From positions 252,200 to 316,199 of the forward strand of contig JAZNIY010000008.1 of assembly GCA_045577735.1 (NCBI GenBank): 64,000 nucleotides of DNA, given 5' to 3'. Positions 51,471 through 59,977 of the stretch are shown in pieces; the stretch's first letter is position 1, and the number at the start of each line of letters is the position of its first letter. The position numbers were made by a program, and so were the translations under genes. Under the pieces are notes generated by a model, which worked only from the letters and a program-made list of their open reading frames with translations, ran no database searches and was not told where the DNA came from. The DNA comes from Stercoripulliclostridium_A sp045577735. GTDB lineage: Bacteria > Bacillota > Clostridia > Christensenellales > DTU072.

Positions 51471-51983
51471 ATGAAAGGAAAGAAAACCATAATTTTTGTA
51501 AGGATAGCAGTAGAAGCAGCACTATATTTTGTGCTGACTTTCTTCGTTCCGGCCATTTCATACGGCCCCTTACAATTCAGGGTTGGTGAAGCGTTAACCT
51601 TGCTTCCCATAATCTTTCCCGAAGCAACCATAGGGGTGACGATAGGCTGTTTGCTTGCAAACGTATTCTCTCCCTATGCTTGGTACGATATGGTATTCGG
51701 TACGCTTGCAACGCTAGTCGGTGCCGTTCTAACCTATTTAATAGGTAGGGCGTTAAAGGAAAAGAAGCTAGTAGTAAGATGTTTGGTAGGTGGCATTCCT
51801 CCCATAGTAGTTAACGCTTTGGTGTTACCGTTAATTTGGTACCTAACGGGCACCGATCTGGGTTACTTTATCAATATGGGAATGATAGCGCTAACGCAAG
51901 CCGGAGCAGTATGGGTACTTGGCATACCGTTGGTACTGGGGCTAGATAGGGCAAAACTAGCAATAAAAATAGGTAATAAATAA
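51471..51983 (+). CDS. queT: QueT-family ECF transporter substrate-binding protein
   Basis: Protein of 170 residues with about five membrane helices. The ATG at 51471 is preferred over the TTG at 51465. The family signature is YGPLQFRVGEALTLLPIIFPEA, followed by GVTIGCLLAN. QueT proteins are S components of energy-coupling-factor importers, linked to uptake of the queuosine precursor. No ECF ATPase or T subunit is in the window, so a shared module is presumed elsewhere. Confidence 0.85.
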   Translation: MKGKKTIIFVRIAVEAALYFVLTFFVPAISYGPLQFRVGEALTLLPIIFPEATIGVTIGCLLANVFSPYAWYDMVFGTLATLVGAVLTYLIGRALKEKKLVVRCLVGGIPPIVVNALVLPLIWYLTGTDLGYFINMGMIALTQAGAVWVLGIPLVLGLDRAKLAIKIGNK

Positions 51984-52004
51984 AGAAAAATAATAAAAAT
52001 TAAA

Positions 52005-52033
52005 TTGACTAAATTAATTATATAATATATAAT
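52005..52033 (+). promoter_or_regulatory. promoter of the greA-lysS cluster
   Basis: TTGACT 52005-52010, 17-bp AT-rich spacer, TATAAT 52028-52033. Confidence 0.8.
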
Positions 52034-52074
52034 TTAGTGCACTGTCTAAATATACGGACTACACGGAGGTAACT

Positions 52075-52557
52075 ATGGAAAAAACAATACCGCTAACCCA
52101 AAAGAAGTTTGACGAACTAACGGCAAAACTTCAATATCTTAAAACTACCGGTAAAGCGGAAGTAGCACAAGCACTCAAAACTGCAAAAGAATTTGGCGAT
52201 CTTAGTGAAAACGCCGAATATACTGCTGCAAAAGATGCACAAGAAAAGTTGGAAATCGAAATTTATAACACTGAAGCCATTCTTTCCGAAGCATATCCCA
52301 TTGACGTAAGTCTACTAGGAACCAAGGTAGTTGCTCTTGGCAACGTAGTAAAGGTTCTTTATGAAGGCGACGATGAAGAAGATGCCGAAACCTATCAAAT
52401 TCTTAATCGCATCGAAGTAGATACTGCTCACAATATTATTAGTGACGAATCTCCTTTGGGATCAGCTCTAATAGGAAAGAAGAAGGGCGACAACGTATCC
52501 TTCAAGGTACCCGGTGGAGCACTAATCACTTTAAAAATACTTAACATAAGCAAATAG
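52075..52557 (+). CDS. greA: transcription elongation factor GreA
   Basis: Protein of 160 residues behind GGAGG. The N-terminal coiled-coil hairpin (PLTQKKFDELTAKLQYL, EFGDLSENAEYTAAKDAQ) carries the acidic tip residues that stimulate RNA cleavage in backtracked polymerase. The FKBP-like C-terminal domain contains SDESPLGSALIGKKKGD. lysS follows 7 bp later, the common greA-lysS pairing. Confidence 0.95.
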   Translation: MEKTIPLTQKKFDELTAKLQYLKTTGKAEVAQALKTAKEFGDLSENAEYTAAKDAQEKLEIEIYNTEAILSEAYPIDVSLLGTKVVALGNVVKVLYEGDDEEDAETYQILNRIEVDTAHNIISDESPLGSALIGKKKGDNVSFKVPGGALITLKILNISK

Positions 52558-52564
52558 GAAGATT

Positions 52565-54070
52565 ATGGAACAACAAAACAAGAACGCAACGCAACAAGTC
52601 CCGGAAGTACAAGACATTAATGAAATTATTGCCGTTCGTCGCCAAAAGCTAGAAGATCTACGCGCACAAGGTAACGATCCATACGAACAAGTAAAGTATG
52701 AAGTAAGCGCAACTGCAAAAGATATCTTTACCAATTACCAAGATTTTGAAGGTAAAGAAGTATCCCTCGCAGGACGTATTATGTCCAAGCGCGTTATGGG
52801 TAAAGCCAGTTTTATTCACGTTCAAGACGGCACCGATAAAATTCAAGCATACGTTCGCATTGATGCTCTTGGCGAAGAAGCCTATGCAAGCTTCAAGAAA
52901 TTGGATATAGGCGACATTATTGGACTAGTTGGCGAAGTATTTACCACTCACAAGGGTGAAATTTCGGTTAAGGCAACTAAGTATACCCTTCTTTCCAAGT
53001 CCCTCCTTCCCTTACCCGAAAAATATCATGGTCTAAAGGACCAAGATACTCGTTATCGTCAACGTTACGTTGACCTCATCGTTAACCCCGAAGTTAAGGA
53101 TACCTTCATTAAGCGTTCCCAAATTATCACGGCCGTTCGTGAATATTTGAACAATAGGGGATACGTTGAAGTGGATACTCCCATTCTCAACACCATTCCC
53201 AGTGGCGCAAACGCACGTCCCTTCGTAACCCATCACAACACCCTTGACCTTGATATGTATCTTCGTATTGCTCCCGAGCTATACCTCAAAAGACTTATAG
53301 TTGGTGGCTTCGACAAGGTTTATGAAATGGGTAGACTATTCCGTAACGAAGGTATGGATACCAAGCACAACCCCGAATTTACCACCATCGAGCTTTATGA
53401 AGCATATACCGATTACTATGGTATGATGGAAATAGCCGAAGGTCTTTTCAAATATATTGCAGAAAAGGTTCTTGGCACCACCACTCTTAACTACCAAGGC
53501 AAGACCATCGAGCTTGGTGGAAGTTGGAGAAAGGTAACCATGGTTGATCTCGTTAAGGAAGAGTTAGGTATCGACTTTAACGCTGAAGAACTACCCGCTC
53601 TAATCGAAAAGGCAAAGGGACTCGGTTTGGAAGTAGAAAAGGACGTAACTTGGGGCAAACTTCTTTACCAATTGTTTGACGAGCTACTAGAGTGCAAACT
53701 CGTTCAACCCACCTTCGTTCTCGATTACCCCGTTGAAGTATCTCCCCTTGCAAAGCGTAAAGCAAGCGACAAGAGATTGACCGAACGCTTCGAGTTCTTT
53801 ATGAACTCCTTCGAAATGGGCAACGCATTCAGCGAGCTAAACGATCCCATTGACCAACGCAAGCGTTTTGAAGACCAAGTAAAAGAACGTGAAAAGGGCG
53901 ATGATGAAGCTCAAATGATGGATGACGATTACGTTACCGCACTAGAGTACGGCCTACCTCCCACGGGTGGTATGGGTATTGGTATCGACAGAGCAATCAT
54001 GCTATTTACCGATTCAGCATCCATTCGCGACGTTCTCTTGTTCCCCACAATGAAGCCCATTAAGGCATAA
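52565..54070 (+). CDS. lysS: lysyl-tRNA synthetase, class II
   Basis: Protein of 501 residues behind AGGAAG. The N-terminal OB fold (VSLAGRIMSKRVMGKASFIHVQD) binds the anticodon. Class II motifs are present: motif 2 FRNEGMDTKHNPEFTTIELYEAY and motif 3 GLPPTGGMGIGIDRAIML. It charges tRNA-Lys. No T-box leader is seen upstream. Confidence 0.97.
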   Translation: MEQQNKNATQQVPEVQDINEIIAVRRQKLEDLRAQGNDPYEQVKYEVSATAKDIFTNYQDFEGKEVSLAGRIMSKRVMGKASFIHVQDGTDKIQAYVRIDALGEEAYASFKKLDIGDIIGLVGEVFTTHKGEISVKATKYTLLSKSLLPLPEKYHGLKDQDTRYRQRYVDLIVNPEVKDTFIKRSQIITAVREYLNNRGYVEVDTPILNTIPSGANARPFVTHHNTLDLDMYLRIAPELYLKRLIVGGFDKVYEMGRLFRNEGMDTKHNPEFTTIELYEAYTDYYGMMEIAEGLFKYIAEKVLGTTTLNYQGKTIELGGSWRKVTMVDLVKEELGIDFNAEELPALIEKAKGLGLEVEKDVTWGKLLYQLFDELLECKLVQPTFVLDYPVEVSPLAKRKASDKRLTERFEFFMNSFEMGNAFSELNDPIDQRKRFEDQVKEREKGDDEAQMMDDDYVTALEYGLPPTGGMGIGIDRAIMLFTDSASIRDVLLFPTMKPIKA

Positions 54071-54071
54071 T

Positions 54072-55325
54072 ATGCGCAGTCCACTTTTAAAAGCATTAAA
54101 CGATAAGAAAACACACACGTCTTTTCATACCCCCGGACACAACGGGGGTATCGTTATAGATAGTAGGCTAGACGTTACCGAACTTTCTTTTAGTGACAAC
54201 CTTCTTAACGCCGAGGGCGCAATACTGGAAAGCGAAAAAGAGGTGGCGCTATCTTACGGTGTAGAGCGCGTTTTGTATTCTACTGCAGGAGCAACTGCAT
54301 TAATCCATACCGTAATACGCGCGCTAAGAAACAAGGGCACCTTCCTAATTTTTGGCTCGGCACACAAATCCGTCTATAACGCACTTGCAATAAACCGAGT
54401 TAAGAGCGTGTTGTATCGTGGCACTGACCTTAGGGGCGCGCTAAAAAAGAGTGGCGCAAAGGTGGTTATTTGTACCTCTCCGAACTACTTTGGAAGAGTG
54501 CTTCCTCTTGAGGAAATAAGCCGAATTTCTAGGGACTGTGGCGCAGTTTTAGTGGTGGATGCTTCCCACGGCGCACACTTCGCCTTTAGCACAAAACTAC
54601 CAATTTCAGCAACCAATTATGCACCTTTGGTTATCCATTCACAGCATAAAGTTATGCCAGTCATAACCGGTGGGGCTAGCTTATGCTACAAGAGCCAATA
54701 CGAAAAGGAGCTTCTTCGCGCTTTCCGTGAAATACACACTACTTCCCCGAGTTACCTCGTAATGCTTTCCATTGAAAGTGCCGTTAAGGAGCTAAGTGAG
54801 AATGGCGAAGCCTTGTACGATAGGGTAATAGGCGAAATTAATCATTTTAAGACGAGAAGCCTCGGAGCACCCTTTAGCATCGTAGAGAGTGACGATCCTA
54901 CTAGGCTGGTTATAGAAGTTAGGGCCAATGGGGATAATATTGCTAAAGAGCTAGAGGACAAGGGTATATATCCCGAAATGGTTTACGGCAACAAGTTGGT
55001 CTTTATCGTCACACCCTACAACTATATGCATCTTGACAATCTGTCGGACGCCCTTTTAGACTGCACCTATCAAGGAGAGTACGAGGAGGTATCGCTTCCA
55101 AAGTGCGCCGAATATCTCGAACTTGTTTTAGAAGGAGAGTGTGAAGAAGTGGCACTGGAAGATAGCGTGGGCAGAGTGTCCGGTAAGGAAGTGGGACTAT
55201 ATCCTCCCGGCGTTCCCGTCATAGTACGAGGGGAGAAAATAACGAAAGAGCAAGTTGACTTTTTGTTAAAGTATAGGAGTGCCGTTTTTGGTCTTGAAAA
55301 CAGTGGCATACTTGTGTTAAAATAA
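54072..55325 (+). CDS. Orn/Lys/Arg decarboxylase-family PLP protein (YaaO-like)
   Basis: Protein of 417 residues starting 1 bp after lysS. PLP-fold features are SFHTPGHNGG at the N-terminus, YSTAGATALIHTVI, VDASHGAHFAF and the lysine motif HSQHKVMP. It is shorter than true decarboxylases (700 or more) and lacks the wing domain, like YaaO in the Bacillus yaaO-tmk-holB-yaaT region. Activity on an amino acid is plausible but unproven. Confidence 0.87.
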   Translation: MRSPLLKALNDKKTHTSFHTPGHNGGIVIDSRLDVTELSFSDNLLNAEGAILESEKEVALSYGVERVLYSTAGATALIHTVIRALRNKGTFLIFGSAHKSVYNALAINRVKSVLYRGTDLRGALKKSGAKVVICTSPNYFGRVLPLEEISRISRDCGAVLVVDASHGAHFAFSTKLPISATNYAPLVIHSQHKVMPVITGGASLCYKSQYEKELLRAFREIHTTSPSYLVMLSIESAVKELSENGEALYDRVIGEINHFKTRSLGAPFSIVESDDPTRLVIEVRANGDNIAKELEDKGIYPEMVYGNKLVFIVTPYNYMHLDNLSDALLDCTYQGEYEEVSLPKCAEYLELVLEGECEEVALEDSVGRVSGKEVGLYPPGVPVIVRGEKITKEQVDFLLKYRSAVFGLENSGILVLK

Positions 55326-55379
55326 TAAGTGGAAAAAATTAGTGCTACCTAAAAGGTAGAAAACGCATTAGGATAAAGT

Positions 55380-56006
55380 ATGAAAGGCAAATTTATTACT
55401 GTTGAAGGTTGTGAAGGAGTAGGCAAATCTACTCAACTTAGATTGCTAAAAGAGTATTTTGAAAGAGAGGGCATCGAGGCAATATTTACTCGCGAGCCCG
55501 GTGGCACTCCCATTGCAGAAAGAATAAGGGAAATCCTTCTTGACAAGAAGCTTGCAGTTTCTCCCATTATTGAGGCAGAGCTTTTTGCCGTTGCACGTAT
55601 GGAGCACATAAACAATCGCATTAAGCCTGCTCTTGAAGAGGGCAAAATAGTTGTATGTGACCGTTATCTTGACAGCTCGCTTGCTTACCAAGGCGTAGCG
55701 AGGGGAATAGGCATAGACGAAGTTTATGAAATAAACGCCTATGCACGTGACAATTGTATGCCCGACCTCACTATTTTTATAGATATGGATCCCGCAAACA
55801 GCTGGCGCAAGCAAAGGGGCACCGTCATTCTTAACGATAGAATGGAGGGTGAATCGAACGAATTCCACGCACTTTGCTACAAGGGATTCAAGGAAATGTG
55901 TGCTCGCGAGCCCGAGCGCATCGTTGCCATTGTACCCAGTGAGGACAAGAATGAAACCCACGATGCAATAGTAAACGAACTAAAAAGAAAGGGTATCGTA
56001 TGCTAG
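55380..56006 (+). CDS. tmk: thymidylate kinase
   Basis: Protein of 208 residues behind AGGATAAAG. It phosphorylates dTMP. Walker A is EGCEGVGKSTQ; TREPGGTPIAERIR and the substrate motif CDRYLDSSLAYQGVARG are diagnostic. It overlaps holB by 7 bp. Confidence 0.95.
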   Translation: MKGKFITVEGCEGVGKSTQLRLLKEYFEREGIEAIFTREPGGTPIAERIREILLDKKLAVSPIIEAELFAVARMEHINNRIKPALEEGKIVVCDRYLDSSLAYQGVARGIGIDEVYEINAYARDNCMPDLTIFIDMDPANSWRKQRGTVILNDRMEGESNEFHALCYKGFKEMCAREPERIVAIVPSEDKNETHDAIVNELKRKGIVC

Positions 56007-57004
56007 GAGAACTCCTACAAAACAGCAAAGCATATAAAGATTTTCGCAAGGATATGAGTGCCGACAAGATATCGCACGCCTATCTATTCCTTGGTGAAGA
56101 CTCCCTTGCAAGAAGGGAATATATGCGCCTTTTTGCTTCCACCGTACTATGCAGTAGGGGTGGTTGTGGTGAGTGTGATACTTGCGACAAGATATACAAC
56201 GATTGCCACCTAGGCGTTCATTACCATAACTTGGACGGCAAAATGAACGTTAAAGAGGCGGAAGCCCTAATAGAAGAAAGTTACAAATCCAGCTGGGAAG
56301 CCTCCGATGCTCATTCCGAAAACAGCTCGGGTGGTGCCGGCAAGAAGATATATTTTATAGACAACGCGGAAAGGTTACATCCCGCGGTCCAAAACAAACT
56401 GCTCAAGGTTTTTGAAGAGCCCCCAAAGGACGTTATAATTGCCCTTTTTGCAAAGAGTTCATACGGTCTACTTCAAACCATAAAGAGTAGGGCGAAGCTA
56501 AACTATCTTCCCACTTTTAGCGCGGAAGAGATACACAAAGCATTGGTCGATGAAGGATATCCACGTGCTCAGGCAGAAATTGCATCTGCGCTTTCAGGAG
56601 GTTCCTTCGAAAAGGCATACGCATTCGTGCAAGACGATAGTTACTATAACCAATACAGCGAATGTTTTGACGTGCTTAAAAACTGCAAAAAATCCACCAT
56701 GGTGGTAGATTACATAAATAAACCGCTATTTTCCAAGGATAACATAAGGCGCACGCTGGAGTTTTTTGAAATCATCCTTAGGGACGTTGCGGTCAAAGTA
56801 AGTGGCGCAAAGGTCCCTTACGTAACCCGTAACCGTGACTATGATATTCAACAAATATCGGAAGGATACACCGTTGCATCGGTTGCTATGGCGATATTGG
56901 AAGTTAATAAGGGCGAAGCTATGCTGGATTCCTATATTGCTCCCGTAACGGTTGCGGAAAGAGTACTTTTTAAAATTTTGGAGGCAAAATATAAATGGCA
57001 ATAG
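56000..57004 (+). CDS. holB: DNA polymerase III delta-prime subunit
   Basis: Protein of 334 residues. Clamp-loader features are KISHAYLFLGED, a zinc-binding cluster (CSRGGCGECDTC) and the block IYFIDNAERLHPAVQNKLLKVFEEPP. The Walker A site is absent, as expected for delta-prime. It overlaps tmk and ricT by a few bases. Confidence 0.92.
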   Translation: MLGELLQNSKAYKDFRKDMSADKISHAYLFLGEDSLARREYMRLFASTVLCSRGGCGECDTCDKIYNDCHLGVHYHNLDGKMNVKEAEALIEESYKSSWEASDAHSENSSGGAGKKIYFIDNAERLHPAVQNKLLKVFEEPPKDVIIALFAKSSYGLLQTIKSRAKLNYLPTFSAEEIHKALVDEGYPRAQAEIASALSGGSFEKAYAFVQDDSYYNQYSECFDVLKNCKKSTMVVDYINKPLFSKDNIRRTLEFFEIILRDVAVKVSGAKVPYVTRNRDYDIQQISEGYTVASVAMAILEVNKGEAMLDSYIAPVTVAERVLFKILEAKYKWQ

Positions 57005-57843
57005 TAGTAGGCATTAAGTTCAAAACCAATCAAAAAACCTATTATTTCGACCCCAAAGATATCGAGCTGGTTGAGGGCGACAACGTCGTTTTGGAAACAG
57101 CAAGAGGAGTAGAGTTTGGTAAGGTAGTGCAAGGCATAAAGGAAGTTAGCGATGACGAAATCGTACCTCCTTTGAAGCCCATTATTCGTAAAGCGACCGA
57201 AAAGGATGAGGAGCAAAACGAGAAAAACCTTGCTGAAAGAGATAGAATAATAAGAGAAACCGTACAAAAGGTAACGGCACACAATCTTCCTATGAAGATA
57301 GTCGATGCCGAATACACCTTTGATAGGGCAAAGATAATAATATATTTCACAGCAGAAAGCCGTATTGACTTCCGTGAACTAGTAAGGGACCTTGCCGGGC
57401 TATTCCACAATCGCATCGAGCTTCGTCAAATATACGAAAGAGAGGATATCAAACTTCGTGGTGCGCTTGCCCAATGTGGCAGACCTTGTTGCTGTCTTAC
57501 CTTCCTACAAGACTATGAAAAGGTATCTATGAAGATGGCAAAATACCAAGGCCTATCCCTCAATCCCACCAAGATTAACGGATGTTGTGGAAAACTTATG
57601 TGCTGTTTAAGATATGAAAACGCATATTACCAAGAAATGAGCAAAAAGATGCCCAAAGAGCACTCCAGCGTTATCACGCCCGACGGCGAAGCTACCGTTA
57701 TGGAAAACGATGCTCTTAGGGAGGAAGTAAAGGTAAAAATAGCCATGGAAGACGGCGCATATACCGTAAAAAGATTCCCACTTTCTCAAATAAAATCCAA
57801 AAATGCAGTGGTTGTAAATGAGGAAAATGAGGACGAAGAATAG
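56995..57843 (+). CDS. ricT: PSP1 domain protein RicT (YaaT)
   Basis: Protein of 282 residues. The PSP1 domain begins VVGIKFKTNQKTYYFDP and includes YFTAESRIDFRELVRDLAG. The cysteine clusters CGRPCCCLTFLQDY and NGCCGKLMCCLRYE match the Fe-S-carrying Ric proteins of B. subtilis, which affect RNA processing and sporulation. It follows holB as in Bacillus. Confidence 0.92.
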   Translation: MAIVVGIKFKTNQKTYYFDPKDIELVEGDNVVLETARGVEFGKVVQGIKEVSDDEIVPPLKPIIRKATEKDEEQNEKNLAERDRIIRETVQKVTAHNLPMKIVDAEYTFDRAKIIIYFTAESRIDFRELVRDLAGLFHNRIELRQIYEREDIKLRGALAQCGRPCCCLTFLQDYEKVSMKMAKYQGLSLNPTKINGCCGKLMCCLRYENAYYQEMSKKMPKEHSSVITPDGEATVMENDALREEVKVKIAMEDGAYTVKRFPLSQIKSKNAVVVNEENEDEE

Positions 57844-57853
57844 GTTTTAAGTA

Positions 57854-57882
57854 TTGACATTATCGCGCGCGAGTGTTAATAT
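57854..57882 (+). promoter_or_regulatory. CG-spacer promoter of the ferredoxin gene
   Basis: TTGACA 57854-57859, a 17-bp spacer with ATCGCGCGCGAG, TAATAT 57877-57882. Confidence 0.75.
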
Positions 57883-57918
57883 ATTAATATAAATACATTT
57901 CTATTAAGGAGAACAATT

Positions 57919-58092
57919 ATGGCATACGTTATTAACAAAGATGAATGTGCAGGCTGTGGCGCTTGTGCAGGTACCTGTCCCGTAGAAGCAATCGCAGAAG
58001 TAGACGGCGTTTATGAAATCAATCAAGATGTTTGTCTCGGTTGTGGCGCTTGCACCGAAGCTTGCCCCGTTGGCGCTATCGTTGAAGAATAA
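57919..58092 (+). CDS. 2[4Fe-4S] ferredoxin
   Basis: Protein of 57 residues behind AAGGAG. Two cluster motifs are complete: CAGCGACAGTCP-type at 10-21 (C-x2-C-x2-C-x3-CP) and CLGCGACTEACP near 38-49. It is the small clostridial ferredoxin used in anaerobic electron transfer. It is a single-gene unit between a CG-spacer promoter and a strong terminator. Confidence 0.95.
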   Translation: MAYVINKDECAGCGACAGTCPVEAIAEVDGVYEINQDVCLGCGACTEACPVGAIVEE

Positions 58093-58108
58093 TTCAAGAC
58101 TAGAATAG

Positions 58109-58140
58109 AAGAGTGGCACTTATTATGCCACTCTTTTATT
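58109..58140 (+). terminator. terminator of the ferredoxin gene
   Basis: Perfect AAGAGTGGCA/TGCCACTCTT stem with a TTTATTTTTTA tail. Confidence 0.9.
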
Positions 58141-58158
58141 TTTTATTAGAAGGTTTAT

Positions 58159-58460
58159 AACCATCAAACTACCGCGATTTTACGGCCTCCCGCAATTCCT
58201 ACGACCGACTAGGTCGTTCCCTTGCGGGAGAGTGCGCAACAATCTTGTATTTTGCGCTTCTAAGCCTTCTAACCATCGTATGGGCAAAGAGGCGAACCGT
58301 CAAACTACTGCGATTTTACTGCCTCCCGCAATTCCTACGACCGACTAGGTCGTTCCCTTGTGGGAGAGTGCGCAACAATCTTGTATTTTGCGCTTCTAAG
58401 CCTTCTAACCATCGTACGGGCAAAGAGGCGAACCATCAAACTACCGCGATTTTACTGCCT
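58159..58460 (+). repeat. 136-bp tandem repeat, two full units and a partial third
   Basis: Units begin AACCATCAAACTACCGCG at 58159, 58295 and 58431 (spacing 136 bp each time). Units 1 and 2 differ at only a few bases. Each full unit carries a nested hairpin: CTCCCGCAA/TTGCGGGAG around ACGACC-gacta-GGTCGT. Unit 3 diverges after about 30 bp, but TGCTCCCACA/TTGTGAGAGCA shortly after may be a related, altered hairpin. No gene is seen. Confidence 0.9.
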
Positions 58461-58545
58461 TCCACAATATAACCAAGTAGCGAAATATCAAATTGCTCCC
58501 ACATGAATTGTGAGAGCACTCTTTTATTAAACTTCTAAAATTATT

Positions 58546-59103
58546 ATGAACGTTAGACCATATCAACCAAAAGACTTCGAAAGAATGCACAAAATCTGCT
58601 TTGAAACCTCTTCGGGGTTTGACTCCGAAAAGGGCAGAGTGGCTCTTTTTGCAACCTATTGTGACTACTACGTCAACGAGGAGCCGGAAAACTGTTTTGT
58701 TGCCGTCAATGAAAACGATGAGGCAATAGGGTACGTTATTTGTTCAAGCGATCCCATTCGTTATGAAAGGGTGTTTAAGGAAAAATACGCACCCGTTCTC
58801 AAAAAGGCAAGCCCTGTTAGGTATCTTTTCCACGTTGTGAACGAGTGGCTATGTCGGCGCATTAAAAAGGAGTATCCTGCACACTTGCACATCGATATTT
58901 TGCCCGAGGGACAAAGAATGGGGCTTGGTACCCGTCTTATGGACGCTCTTACCGACCATTTGAAGAAAAATGGAGTCAAGGGCGTATATCTCGTTTGTGG
59001 GGCAGGGAACGAAAAAGGAGTTAATTTTTACAAGAAGTATGGCTTCAAGGTACTAAGCGAGAAATTGGGTTCGGTTACCTTTGCTTTAAAGTTTAGCTCT
59101 TGA
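58546..59103 (+). CDS. GNAT-family acetyltransferase
   Basis: Protein of 185 residues. The acetyl-CoA-binding loop is EGQRMGLGTRLMDAL, followed by the strand and helix VYLVCGAGNEKGVNFYKKYGF. No ribosome site is seen in front of the ATG. The substrate is unknown. The next gene's -35 box overlaps its stop codon. Confidence 0.85.
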   Translation: MNVRPYQPKDFERMHKICFETSSGFDSEKGRVALFATYCDYYVNEEPENCFVAVNENDEAIGYVICSSDPIRYERVFKEKYAPVLKKASPVRYLFHVVNEWLCRRIKKEYPAHLHIDILPEGQRMGLGTRLMDALTDHLKKNGVKGVYLVCGAGNEKGVNFYKKYGFKVLSEKLGSVTFALKFSS

Positions 59104-59128
59104 CTTAGCGCGCGTGCGCAATTATAAT
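59100..59128 (+). promoter_or_regulatory. CG-spacer promoter of the transketolase genes
   Basis: TTGACT 59100-59105, a 17-bp spacer AGCGCGCGTGCGCAA-rich, TATAAT 59123-59128. Confidence 0.78.
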
Positions 59129-59157
59129 ATATATACCATACTTTTAAGGAGTGCGTG

Positions 59158-59976
59158 ATGAGTGAAAGAAATCTTGCCTTAACGGCACGAAATATTAGAG
59201 AGAATATCGTCAACTGCATAGGTTCTCTTGGTGTTGGGCACATTGGTGGCTGTCTTTCCATAGCAGACTTGCTTGCTGTTCTATATGGAAAACATCTTAA
59301 GCACGATGCCTCTAATCCCAAAATGATAGGTAGAGATAGACTAATTTGTTCAAAGGGACATGCCGGTCCTGCAATATATGCCGTACTAGCAGAGTTTGGT
59401 TTTTTTGACAAATCCGTATTGGAAACCTTGAACCAAGGTGGAACCACTCTTCCCAGCCACTGCGACATGAACAGAACTCCCGGTGTAGATATGACTGCCG
59501 GTTCTCTGGGACAGGGATTTAGCTGTGCAGTAGGTTGTGCTCTTGGTTCCAGGCTTAGAAAGGATGGTGCTACCATATATGCAATAATAGGGGACGGCGA
59601 AAGCCAAGAGGGGCAAATTTGGGAAGCCGCAATGTATGCCGGTCACCAAAAGCTAGACAACCTTATTGCATTTACCGACTACAACAAGATGCAACTTGAC
59701 GATTTCGTTTACAACATCAACGATCTTGAGCCTTTGGACAAGAAATGGGAGGCATTTGGTTGGAAAGTTTGGGTTATAGATGGTAACGATATAGAGCAAA
59801 TCGATAACGCTATTACCGAAGCAAAAGCATACGTAGGCAAGCCCAAAATGATAATAATGAACACCGTTAAAGGTAAGGGTGTAAGCTATTGTGAAAAGGC
59901 TCTCGTAGGTTCTCACTCCATGACCGTGAACGCCGAGCAACGTGCCGATGCGATAAAGGAAATAAGGGGGGAATAA
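59158..59976 (+). CDS. transketolase, N-terminal subunit
   Basis: Protein of 272 residues behind AAGGAG. It is the thiamine diphosphate-binding half: GHIGGCLSIADLLAVLY, SKGHAGPAIYAVLAE, SLGQGFSCAVGCALG, and GDGESQEGQIWEAAMYA for metal and cofactor. With the next gene it forms a split transketolase of the pentose phosphate pathway, a form common in clostridia. Confidence 0.94.
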   Translation: MSERNLALTARNIRENIVNCIGSLGVGHIGGCLSIADLLAVLYGKHLKHDASNPKMIGRDRLICSKGHAGPAIYAVLAEFGFFDKSVLETLNQGGTTLPSHCDMNRTPGVDMTAGSLGQGFSCAVGCALGSRLRKDGATIYAIIGDGESQEGQIWEAAMYAGHQKLDNLIAFTDYNKMQLDDFVYNINDLEPLDKKWEAFGWKVWVIDGNDIEQIDNAITEAKAYVGKPKMIIMNTVKGKGVSYCEKALVGSHSMTVNAEQRADAIKEIRGE

Positions 59977-59977
59977 T

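Noticed and set aside
52034..52564. T-box leader for lysS
   Set aside because: lysS follows greA by 7 bp and no T-box sequence or specifier hairpin is visible upstream of greA.
58245..58472. Open reading frame of 75 codons in the tandem repeat
   Set aside because: It reads through two repeat units, so the same peptide stretch recurs; it has no ribosome site.
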